From NCBI GenBank assembly GCA_027596075.1, contig JADGJC010000523.1, forward strand, positions 1,935 to 20,469: a stretch of DNA of 18,535 nucleotides. Reading direction: 5' to 3'. The position numbers and the translations under genes are program-made. Shown here piece by piece: positions 1 through 9,928 of the stretch. This DNA comes from Rhizophlyctis rosea (taxonomy: Eukaryota; Chytridiomycota; Chytridiomycetes; Rhizophlyctidales; Rhizophlyctidaceae). How positions within the stretch are numbered: position 1 is the first letter of the stretch; each line of letters starts with the position of its first letter. Under the pieces are notes generated by a model, which saw nothing but the letters and a program-made list of their open reading frames with translations, ran no database searches and had not been told where the DNA came from.

Positions 1-2956
1 GGGCGGGGGGGCGGCGGCGCGCCGCGGGCCCCGTGGGCCCGGGGTGGGGTGGTGTGGGGGGGGCCCCTTTGCCCCGGCCGGGGGGGGCGGGTATGCCGTT
101 CGGTGATGTCTCATAATTTTTTTTTTTTGGGTTTGTGTGTGACAGGGAATGGAGTTGAGTGGAAGTCGAATGCGCACGCTTTGGGAGGAGTTTGTGGAGG
201 GGTTGGATGGACTTCTTGGGATTGAGTCCACATCTTCTTCGTCTTCTTCGGCGACTCCGACGTATCCGCCGTCGCTTTCGAGGAGTTCTAGGGCCCGGTG
301 GGGCAATTCGTACGCTGCGAGTTCGGTGGTGGAGGTGGATAGGGACTGGATGATGAGTCCTTCGTGGGGTTGTGGGAGTAGTGGTGGGGATGTGTTGGGG
401 TTGGGGAGGTATGGGAGGATGGTAGGGGGGGAGTGATGGGGGGAGGGGGGACAGTGGGTGGGGGGAGGAGAGTGTTGTGGGTGGTACGGAAGGTGGGTGT
501 GCGTTTCGTGAGGTTCGGGTAGTTCGCGGGTGAAATGGGATGGTGTCTAATGAGTTTTATTTGTGAACGTAGATCGGGACGTGAAAGATGAGAGGAGTCT
601 TCCGCCGCAGTTTTTGACGCCCCTTTCGACATCGCTGCCGAAACTTTTGCATTCTCTTCTTCATCCGCGATACGAAGTCGTTTCCTCTACACTCCTCTCG
701 CTTCTTCAAACTCACTGCCATCTTCAGAGCCACCTAATGATGTTGAGGAAGATTTGTTTCATGCTTGATGGGGCTGTTATGAGTGTTTTTGTGGGGCGGG
801 TGGAGGAGATGGCGAGGAGGGGGGAGAGGGATTTGAGGGGTGTGTTGGAGGGGGTTTGGGAGGAGGTTTATGGGAGGGGTACAGGCGGGAGGGAGAGGGA
901 GTGTGTGGGGAGGGTGGGGGTTTGGTTTGAGGAGGGTGGAGGAGGGGAAGGGAGTGGGGTGGGGTGGGAGAGGATTTGTGTTGGGTATGAGGTGGGTGTT
1001 TTTGTTTTCGTCGAGGAGGATGTGTTGTGTTGAGTGATGGTGTTAACGGCTTTTTTTTTTGGCAGGTCCCGCCATTCTTGACGGCCGTCATCACGACGGA
1101 GTCGATCAACCATTACGGCGCGGTACTGCGGTTCTTGATGTTTGTCAAGAGGGCGCGGGCGGCGTTAGAGGGTGAGGGGTGGAGAGCTCGGAAGGAGAGG
1201 CAGAGAAATCAGAGTGCGCCGTATGCGCATTTGAGGAATAAGAGTTCTCCGTCGCCGCCGCCGTCGCCGGTGGTGCCGGGTAAGAGGGAGAAACCGTGGC
1301 AGAAGAAGAAGAGGAGTGTGGATTCTTTTCGCGGGGATGTGGGGAAGAAGGAGGACAAGAAGGAGGAGAAGAAGGGAGGGGACAAGGAGAAGGGGGATAA
1401 GAGGTTGGAGATGGTGGATCGGATGAGGGTTGGCGTTAGGGCTAAGCTTGGGGCTTTTGTTAGGGGGTTGGAGGGGTGGTGTTTCGGAGCGGTGATAGAA
1501 CCGGATTGTTGGGGGTTTGATGAGAAGGTGAAGTGTGTTAGGGATGTTGAGGAGTTGGGGAGGTGTCATGAGAGTTTTGTTAGGGGGGTTTGGGAGAGGT
1601 GTTTGTTGGGTGATAATGTGAGTTTGTTTTTGCCTGCTTTTTCTTGTTTTTTGTTCATGTCTTACATGTGTTGGTGACGCTTTTTTTTCGTCAGGCCACG
1701 AAACTGATGCACCACGTGCGGCAAGGTTTGAGTTTGGCGATTGAGTATGCGAATGTGTGTGAGGGGTATGAGGTTAAGAGGAGGGTTGCGGCGTTTACGA
1801 GTGGGAGTTTGTCGAGGGGGTTAGGGTTGGGTAGTGGGTTGGGGTTGCATAGGGTTCGGAGTGCGAGTGTGATGCAGGAGCCGAAGGTTTTGAGGGGTGG
1901 TGGTGGTGGTGGGGTTGTGGAGGCGAAAGTGGAGGAGAAGAAGGAGGAGGTTGGGAAGAGGAAGCATGTTAGGAGTGGGAGTACGCCCGTTAAGAGTGTT
2001 GGTGGGCGGACGACGCCTCCGGGTGCGGGGAAGGAGAAGGAGAAGGAGAAGGAGAAGGGGAAGGGTGGGGTGGAGGAAGCGAGGAAGGGACGGAAGGGGG
2101 GTAGTGTTTCGCCTTCATCCAGTGAGGGGTCTGGGAAGGGTGGTGGGGAGAAGGAGAAGGAGAAGGGACCTCCGACGGCTGTGAAGGGGGTTGTTGCTTT
2201 GGGGAGGAATGGGAGTGTTAAGAAGACTACGACTACTACGGCGTTTGGGAGGAGTAGTACGACGCCTCCGAGGAGGGTTAGGAGTTCTAGTGGGGGGAGT
2301 GGGGGGAGTGGGAGTGGGGGTGCTAGTCCGCCGGTGTCGTTTAAGGGGGGGAAGGCGGGTGCGGCGGGTGCGGCGGGTGCGGGGACGTTGTCGAGGGTTG
2401 GGTCGTCACCGAGTTTGGCGGGGAAGGGGAAGGGCCTTGCTGTTGGGAGGCCGACGTTGTTTTCGGATGGGGATACGGCTTTCGTACCTGCTGCTGCTGT
2501 GCCGGTCATTGCAGCGACGGCGACGGCGAAAAAGGCGGGGAGGGGGACGCCTACGCCTGCTGCTTTGGCGCCGGGAAGTCAAGGCGGGGAGAAAGAGAGG
2601 GAGAAGGAAAGGGAGGAGAGGGAACGGGAGAAGGAGAGGGAGAGGGAAGTGGAGAGGGAGTTGGATATGGTGGTGTTTTTGGGCTTTGGAGAGGAAGTTG
2701 AAGAGGAGTTGACGGAGGTTGAGAGGCTTGATGAGGAGTTTTTGGGGCAGTTGAGGGATTTGAATGGACGGTTTGAGAGTGTTAGGAGGGTTGTTGTTGA
2801 GGCTGTTGGGGGTGTGGCGAGGATGGGGGTTGTGCATTGTGAGTATTTTGTTTTATCTTCGGTTCGCTTATGGTTGTGCCACGCAATGGATCACTGACTG
2901 CGCTCTTTCATTGTTGTGCAGTGGAGACTTTGGCGGGTGTGCTTGGTGATTCGTAA
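1..2956 (+). CDS. Gamma-tubulin complex component (GCP/Spc97-Spc98 family, GCP5-like), 5' end outside the window
   Basis: The family nucleates microtubules as part of the gamma-tubulin ring complex at spindle poles or basal bodies. The readable exons are about 146-377 (donor uncertain), 573-991, 1066-1617, 1695-2838 and 2922-2956 (TAA 2954-2956). Introns 992-1065, 1618-1694 and 2839-2921 are GT-AG and keep phase. An upstream intron at 91-145 is likely. The part seen matches the C-terminal GRIP2 region that binds gamma-tubulin: a helix reading HLQSHLMMLRKICFML, then VPPFLTAVITTESINHYGAV right after intron 992-1065, then the stretch containing VIEPDCWGFDEKVKCVRDVE and the RCHESFVRGVWERCLL helix. 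The last exon joins to give LETLAGVLGDS, which resembles the GCP5 tail; subtype is therefore GCP5-like but not proven. A low-complexity Lys/Glu/Gly/Ser insert of about 300 residues (about 1780-2690) splits the last helices. Codon use is strongly G-ending, unlike the next gene. Exon limits before 573 are uncertain. Confidence 0.7.
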
Positions 2957-4201
2957 GGGTGTGATGGGTTGATGTGCGATGTTCCGACTTTTGCACGTTT
3001 TTTTCTCTTTTGCTTTGCATATGTGTACAGATAGATGAAATAGGCCGTTTTTAGTTTACGATTTGTTCCCTTGCGTTTTAGCAGTGTTTGTAGAGATACC
3101 AGTTTTCTTTAGTTTTAAATTGTTTTTTTCGGAATAGTATATCCCTTTGTGTTTATGTCGTTTGTTCTTCTGAGTGGTTGAGTCAAGCGGTTTGAATCTT
3201 GGGTTTTGGTTCATGCATGTACCTGTCTGGGATATGTGTGCGATGTGTGCTTCGAGTTTTCTTTTTGAAGGCGATTTGCGAACTTGTGGATGCTGCTCTG
3301 TGGTGACTGTACCACTATTTGTGGAGTTTGCCACACAGACACGCCTTCAGGGTCCTTGCTGTTGTAACTTCCTTTGGAAACAGCTGCGATGCTCCATAGC
3401 TGACAACATGTGCGTTGGCATCTTGTATACTGTGAGCTCAGTACTATGTGGTGCAATATTAGCTACCTCGGCAGCGCAATACTTGTCAGTACAGACTTAG
3501 CGAAGAACGTCCCAGATCAAAGCAGAGGAAGTGGACTGCGATAGCCCCGACCAACGGAGTGAACCTGTCCGTCCTTACTCTGTTGCAGCTGGCACTTTAT
3601 TTTTGCCGGAATTCATGCCATAGTGGTCCGTCTGGTTCCTATTGACATGTGTCATAAGACCTCGGAGCCCAGCAAGCGCAGTTTGGTTGATTGGATCGGA
3701 ATACCAATCAACCTGCTGTCATGAATGGTGCCCGATCATAATCTTGAGGATCGCAGCGGAAACCTAACGCGTGTTGACGTCCGGACATCATTCATACATC
3801 ATCTCGGTAAGCAATTGCGGGGGCAACTGGCTCCTTCTACTTTGCATTGCATCCTAAACGAAGGTAAAACTAACGCTTCACCAGAGTTGCATTGTCCGCT
3901 TCGCTGGACGGCCCCTCGATCAGCAGACCCCAAACTAGGATATGCATGAATGTGATCAGTACTCAAAATTATCCACCCTGCCTTGACATTTTGACAGGTC
4001 AGTATTTTGGGACTTCGTCATCAGCCGCCGAAACAAACTCTGTAGATTCGCTTCACGGATAAACGAGCTGGTCTCCCCAAGTTACGATAGAAGTTTGAAG
4101 TACAGAGTGGATGCTGTGGTATATTTGACACTCATTGAGTCTGCCGCACCCAAACTACCTGTGACTGATAATGCAAAACAGACAATATAGATCGGGCTGT
4201 C
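2957..4201. other. Intergenic region between the GCP and ERICH3-like genes
   Basis: This stretch should hold the 3' UTR of the GCP gene and the promoter and 5' UTR of the next gene. Open frames here are short, occur on both strands and match no family I recognise. I see no tRNA or snRNA-like fold. T-rich sequence at about 2998-3130 fits a 3' UTR. No classic AATAAA signal was found close to the stop. The one clear structured element is the CCAAT inverted repeat at 3685-3713. Confidence 0.6.
3685..3713. promoter_or_regulatory. Inverted repeat of two CCAAT boxes upstream of the ERICH3-like gene
   Basis: GGTTGATTGG (3685-3694) and CCAATCAACC (3704-3713) are perfect 10-base reverse complements around a 9-base spacer. 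Each arm holds a CCAAT pentamer, the site bound by the NF-Y/HAP complex in fungi and animals. The element lies about 490 bases upstream of the start codon chosen for the next gene. The role is inferred from the motif and position only; it could be a chance hairpin. Confidence 0.35.
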
Positions 4202-7200
4202 ATGACCGCACATCACTCACAGAAGCATCAATGGGTTTCGCCTACGTCTAGCATGCGGCCACAAAGTGCATTCGGTTACGACGATATTTTCGATGAGCAA
4301 CGGAGCCCATTCCAAAGCAAATCGCAGACTGTGAGCAATAAGACGGCGGCGTTGTCGCCTTTGGCTAAAGGCGAGGATGTGGTGGATGACGGTGCGGTCG
4401 ATGAAGAGTGAGTTGAGATATTTTGTGGTGGAGAAGAGATATCGCTGTTTCTCCGAGTGGTTCTTCAAGCTCACATGGTCCGTTTGGTTTACAGAAGCGA
4501 AGACGTAGGGGGCAATAAGAATGATGGACACAGACATGTTAAGTTTGGCGGGGACATGGATGAAGAGCCGCGAGAAGATGATTCTGGTACGGAAAATGTG
4601 AAGCAGGCTTGGAATGATGAACAGCATGGAGGGGATGGAGGTAGGGGTGGTGAGGATGGGGGAAGGAGGAAATTGAGGAGAGCTAAAGTGCAAGGAGCCG
4701 AAAAGGTTGGGTCGCAGCCGGACGACCGGTACGTTTCCAGGAGGAATGCTACATACTAGGAAGTCCGAAAGTCACAATTTCCTACTTTCCGCAGGTCTCA
4801 AAATGCCGAACCGGATACACGAGTCAAAGAACGAACATATGACGTGAACTTGGTGACGGCACACATGCCGGAATACGAACCGCTTTTGGATGAGTATCTC
4901 CAGGACTATTTCAACAGTCCTAAAATGCGAAAGCATCTTAACAAGATGGGCTTGGTCTGTTTTCTGAGATACATTTCTGTGGTTATGCATTCAGATACTG
5001 ACTTTGGGTATTCAGATCAATGAGGATGGTCGGATCATTGATCGTCGCGCGTTTCAGTACAATCAGATTCGGTTGGATAAGATGGAGTATGAAGCCAGAG
5101 TTGTCAAACGACAGGAGGATATGCAACTAAACAGAGCTATCGAGGTGAGTCCAGTGGTGCTGATAACGTCCTTCTGTATTTTGAATAACCATTTTTGATA
5201 TTGAACCAGGTTGCCATCCGCCAACGAACGGAGACAAACTCCAACCGATCAGATAAACTGAAAAAAGTGGTACGGCCCGACAATTTTGTAATGCAAGAAA
5301 GAAGCACATGGTGGCTACCAAACAATTGACGTTCAATGTTGGTCATTACAGCTGACCGGGGCTGAGATTCCTTATTCCGAATTCCTCTCCCGCTATCCTC
5401 CCACCATGTGGGGCACGGCGCTACTATATTCCGAACGTCCAGCACCACTGATGAACGCCGAGCAGATGCTTGTAGCGAAATTACGGCAGCAGACACCTAG
5501 GAAGTTGCAGTCATTGGGGTACACGCCTGAAAAGCTGGATAAAAGGGCGAAGCATGCTGATCAAGTTGAAAGGGAACAGCGGGAAGCCCTATGGAGGGCG
5601 GGGCATGAGGAGGAAGAAGAAGGTGTGCCGGATGAGGAAGGTGAAAGGCATGGTGTGAAAGGGGATGGAGGGGATGAAGGGGATGAAGGGGATGAAGGGG
5701 ACGAGGAAGAGACGGGGTCCGTGATCATTCATGAGGATGTTGAAGACAAGGAGGAATCGAGTGCTGAACCACCGCAAGAGGGTGATGAGGTGGAGATGCG
5801 GGAGGAGGACGAAGGTCGGGAGGAAGCTGAGGAGTCCGTAGTCGTTCATGACGATTTGAGCGGCTCTGAATGGGAAGGACAGGAGGGTCATGAGACCACA
5901 TCCACGTCCCGCGAACGGGAAGAACATGACGAGTCGGAAGACCACCAGAACAAAACTCCGCCAAGACGAGGTTCTAGTCTTTCGTATCTGTTTGATACGG
6001 CCAAGGAGGAATTTAATGCTGGGAAGATGCATGCGGTGGAGCAGCATCTGAAGATTTTGTTGGATGTTGTGGAGCAAAAGGATGGCGAGAACCAACCACC
6101 TCCTCCACCTGGTCTCTTCGCTTCCGAGAGCGATGAAAGTCAGCCACCATCTCGTCCGTCATTTAACGATCCATCACATCAGCGTCGTCCCGATGAGGAT
6201 GGTGTTGCTAAACTCCTTCAGAAACAGCCCTCGACCGACTCCGACGACTTCCTCGTGTCCGCTCCTGGTCCACCCACACCACCACGCTCCCGATTAATAC
6301 GTCCCAAGTCTGCTCGCCCCTCACGAGATGCTACCTTCCCTGTTGCATCTGATTTTAGTGATTTTGGAAGTGAGGGGGGATATGAAAGTGATGGAGATCC
6401 GTATTCTGATGACGCTGCTAGGGAGTCCGAATATAAGAGGAGCCAAGAGCCTATTGCGGAGGGTAGTGAGGAGGAGGCGGTGTTGGAGGAAGTGGTGCGG
6501 GAGACGCAGGTTGAGGGATTGGATGGGGATGAACAGGAGGGTGATGGAGGAAACGCGGGAGAGGGAGCGGCCGATCAGCAAGCGGGTGACTTACAGGCGA
6601 CTGAGGAGGAAGCGCAGGTGGAGAAAGACGATGAGTTGAATGAGGAGGGACAGCGTTCTGATGAGGAACAATATGAGGAAGACCAAAACGTGGAGGATGC
6701 GCTGGACCAAGATCGTCCTTCTGATGAGCAGGCAGCTGATGATCAAGGTGTTGACACAGCGGAATCAGGTAAACTATTCAATATGATTGTCATGTTTGAC
6801 TCATCACTGATGCGTTGAGTAGGGGACATAGAGTATGAAGAAGGTGCAGGTCCACAGGTGGAAGAAATGTCTGATGAACGTTCACAATGTATGTGTTGCG
6901 TATCATTTGATGATGGCGGCGTCTGGTCCTGACTTTGTCCTTTTTGGGAATCAATATTCACCAGACGAAACGGAGGGCATTGTAACCGAAGAGGATGGAG
7001 CACCCAACCTTCCCCTCGAACGAGCTCCAACACAGCCTAACAGAAGTCGCCCACCAAGCCAGCAAAGTCTGCAATACCACATCCTCACCCGCGAAGAGCT
7101 TGCCAATGAAGCTTCCAACATCCCACTTCCGGCAAGTCGCGCAGAAAGCACTCAAAATGTCCGACAGTCTCAACCCACATCGCGGATACCCAGTCGAGCT

Positions 7201-9637
7201 GCATCGGAAACTAAGCAGCAGCCGGCGGCGCGGTCCAGTCGACCAACATCGGCGGCCATCAGTCGGAATTCCTCTCAGCAACGAATTGCTGGAAGCAGCT
7301 CGGAGCAGCAGGCAGCCGCTGGTGTTGAGCTTTTACCCAGTAGGTCCGGAAGTAGACCGCCAAGTAGAGTTGCATCAGCAATGGGGAGTCGTGTGGGATT
7401 GGGGCAGGAATTCAGTGAGGGGAGTACGCATCCACAATCGAGCGGTGGGGATGTTGCTTCAAAGGGTGGTTCGGCACCCCCTAGTCGACCTCAATCTAGA
7501 GCTGCTAGTAGAGCAGTATCTCATCAACAGCTGCCTGTGCATACGGAAGAGGGTGATGCAGCCAATGTACCTGCTGCGGCAATTCGGAACGGTTCTCGAC
7601 CACAATCTGCTGTTCAAAGTAGGACTCCCTCACGGGCAGCATCGCATCAACAGATTGCTCGTCCCATGTCAGACCAGGAAGCTGCGGCAGGGGTTGCTTT
7701 GCCCGGGAGTAGGACGGTATCAGCAGCTCCAAGCCGAACAGCGTCCCAGCAACATATTCCTCGTTCAGGAACTCCTCAGGAAGCAGCTGCCGGTGTTGCT
7801 TTACCTGCAAGTCGGGCGGGTTCGGCCGCTCCGAGTAGAACAGCATCACAGCAACACATTGCCCGTCCAGCACCAGCCGCACGGAGCAAAACTACATCCC
7901 GCGCCGCGTCCGCCGCACCCAGTCGGGCCGCGTCTCAGCAGCAAATCCACCCATCCCATCAGCATTCCCCTGTCAGTGATCAACAAATTGCGTCCACTAT
8001 TGCTTTGCCTCCAAGTCGATCCCAGAGTGCCGCTTCAGTACGGCAAAGTGCATCACCAAGTAGAGCTGCATCGTCCAACCAGATTCATCACAGACAGGAC
8101 GAGATCGCAAAAGTTGCTGCGGTGCCTCTGCCGCCAAGCCGGGTAGGCAGTGCGGCAAATGTGAGAGGCAGTGCACCACCTAGTCGGGCAGCATCAGAAT
8201 CTCACCTACGATCGGTATCGGAAACGGAACAGGCAGCTGGAGTGCCGTTACCACCTAGCCGAACTCAAAGTTCTGCGTCAGTGCGTGGAGAAACGTCTGG
8301 GGTCGAGGGGTTGGGACAAAGGACGGGGGGGAGCCGCAGCGATCTTGCTAGGGCGTCAGAAGTTCCTTTACCTCCAAGTAGGACAGCCAGCACCAGTTCA
8401 GTCAGGGTATCACAACCTCCCACCCGACAGCTTTCCCAAGGACAACTATCAAGAACGATGGGAGCGAGGACAATGACGCAGCCAAATGTTGCTAAAGCCG
8501 CAAACGAACCGTTGCCGGCTAGTCAGCCAGTCTCTCGTGCGGCATCTAGGCAAAACATTCCTAGGCGGCAAAGCTCCAGCCGGAGGGAAACGGAGAACGT
8601 GGTGGATGCCGGGGTTCAGCAGGCCGGGGTCAATCCGGTGTCGATGTCGGGTGCGACAGATGGTCAGCCTGTCATGACGTCTCCAAAGTTGACAAGGGCA
8701 GCTAGTGCTCGTTCTGTGACATCTACTGGCTCAAATGGAGATGATGCCATGCGACGATCAAAGAGTGCGGCTGTTGTTTCTCGTCAGATTCCCACACAAC
8801 AAAGTCCGCCTCGACAAACATCACAGCCACAATCAGCTAGTCACTCGCGGGAGAATGTGGGCCAGAAGGATGTCGGGAAGAGTACGCAAGGAGATGCTCA
8901 TCAGCCACAACAAAGGCCAATGTCCGCGTCTAAATCGGGGAGTTTGGGAAGTCTGCATCGGTATATATTGGACAAGAGTGGGAGCACAAAGGCTATTGAG
9001 GGAATGATTGAGAGTCGGTCTAGAGGGGGGAGTTCGGAAGATCTTGTGGGTGCGGGGGGAGCTGCTGGAGGAATAGGGGCTGGGAGCAGCGGAACGTCAG
9101 CACAACACGAGGTAAACAAACAGTCCAAATCTTTAAAATTTCGAAATCATTGCAACTGATAACTCTAATTAGCAGCACCACCTACAACCAAATCCTGCAG
9201 ATACCACATCTGGTTCTCCCAATTCACCCTCACCCGTATCCACTATGCATGACCGCACGCAATCACCCAATGAGAATGTCAACACAACGCAACCGACCCT
9301 TGCAAAATCATCGGATCGGCTCAGTCGAGCCGGTAGCGCTCAATCCATAAGGTCCGAAACACCTGCAGCATCTGCGCCGGCACCGGCAGCAAGAGCGTCA
9401 AGCCGAACCGCCAGCACAAATGCACTGAACCAACAAAATCAACAACCGCCCCAACAACAGGAGCAGCCACAACGAGCAGGCAGTGTAAAAGGTCTTGATG
9501 CTGACTTGCCACCCCTTCCCAAAAGGTCGAGTAGGGGATCTTTACAAGGAGAGGTAGACGGAACATCAAAAGGATTGGGTGTGGAAGTGGGGACGGGAAT
9601 CTTGGGGATGACGGGAGATACAGTAGTGGCGGTTTGA
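4202..9637 (+). CDS. ERICH3-like ciliary protein with Glu-rich middle and Ser/Arg-rich repeat tail (nine exons)
   Basis: Exons: 4202-4407, 4495-4728, 4795-4954, 5016-5144, 5210-5266, 5352-6768, 6823-6888, 6965-9111 and 9173-9637. All eight introns are GT-AG, phases agree, and the exons sum to 4881 bases (1626 residues plus stop). Residues about 172-262 resemble the N-terminal domain of vertebrate ERICH3 (glutamate-rich 3): EPLLDEYLQDYFNSPKMRKH, then KMGLINEDGRIID across a splice, then a basic helical stretch. ERICH3 is a ciliary protein, so a flagellar role is inferred. Residues about 263-345 are conserved-looking but unassigned. Residues about 345-735 are acidic and Glu-rich. Residues 757-1626 are Ser/Arg/Pro/Gln-rich, with SNIP and SRIP (SxIP) motifs near residues 807 and 829 and degenerate repeats at about 876-1288. 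The ATG at 4202 is the first good start; an upstream exon cannot be excluded. No signal peptide or membrane segment is visible. Confidence 0.8.
5661..5705 (+). repeat. Five 9-base tandem units coding Gly-Asp-Glu
   Basis: Five consecutive 9-base units related to GGGGATGAA lie inside exon 6 of the ERICH3-like gene; the three central ones (5670-5696) are identical. They code repeated Gly-Asp-Gly/Glu triplets in the acidic region. The 9-base period keeps frame, so length changes would alter only the number of acidic repeats. Confidence 0.85.
7321..8560 (+). repeat. Degenerate coding repeat rich in LPPSR and PSRAAS motifs
   Basis: Inside exon 8 the protein repeats a module built from LPxSRxxSAA, a short variable link, then PSRxAS and often QQHI or a similar polar end. 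Clear copies include GVALPGSRTVSAAPSRTASQ, GVALPASRAGSAAPSRTASQ and later VPLPPSRVGSAANVRGSAPP. Spacing varies around 25 to 40 residues. A further weak copy is in the last exon near 9322. The Ser-x-x-Arg-x-x-Ser pattern is typical of disordered, phosphorylated, microtubule-binding segments; that function is inferred. Confidence 0.7.
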
Positions 9638-9928
9638 TAAATGTTATGTAGAGGTTGCTGTGGCAACTGGCGGCCATTGATGAAGGAGCAGCTTTGCTGA
9701 CAACGTCAAGGTGTCCATAGTTAGGGTTGCTAAGGACGTAATGTAGGGCATGCCATGCAGGATAGCGTTTGGGCTTTAGCTTGTACAGAATTCAAGGGAG
9801 AGGAATACCTAGTGATGGCTCTTAAATAGAGGTCTGCGTCACAACCTTTCAGTACATCGTTGAAGGGTTCCTGAAATGGATTGCAGTTGGATTGTCAAAA
9901 AGATGAACTGTTGCCATACGTAAGGGAA
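9638..9928. other. Intergenic gap between convergent genes
   Basis: About 290 bases separate the stop of the ERICH3-like gene from the end of the opposite-strand Hsp70-like relic. It presumably holds the 3' UTRs of both. I see no gene, repeat or structured RNA here. Confidence 0.6.

Noticed and set aside
288..2837. Long minus-strand open frames rich in Pro, Ser, Thr and Leu opposite the GCP gene
   Set aside because: They mirror the G-rich coding strand, have no domain motifs, and are explained as shadows of the + strand exons, which match a known family and have phased introns.
2957..4201. RFX-type X-box, tRNA or snRNA in the intergenic region
   Set aside because: I looked for paired GTTRCC-like half sites and for tRNA arm patterns and found no convincing match.
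5589..6095. Minus-strand 168-codon open frame opposite the acidic part of the ERICH3-like gene
   Set aside because: It is the complement of a purine-rich Glu/Asp coding stretch. The Leu/Phe/Pro content is the expected artefact, and the + strand frame is fixed by spliced neighbours.
6995..8146. 383-codon + strand open frame overlapping exon 8 in another frame
   Set aside because: The frame carrying the Ser/Arg repeats is continuous for 2.1 kb, joins both neighbours at correct phases and keeps the repeat motif; the alternative has none of these.
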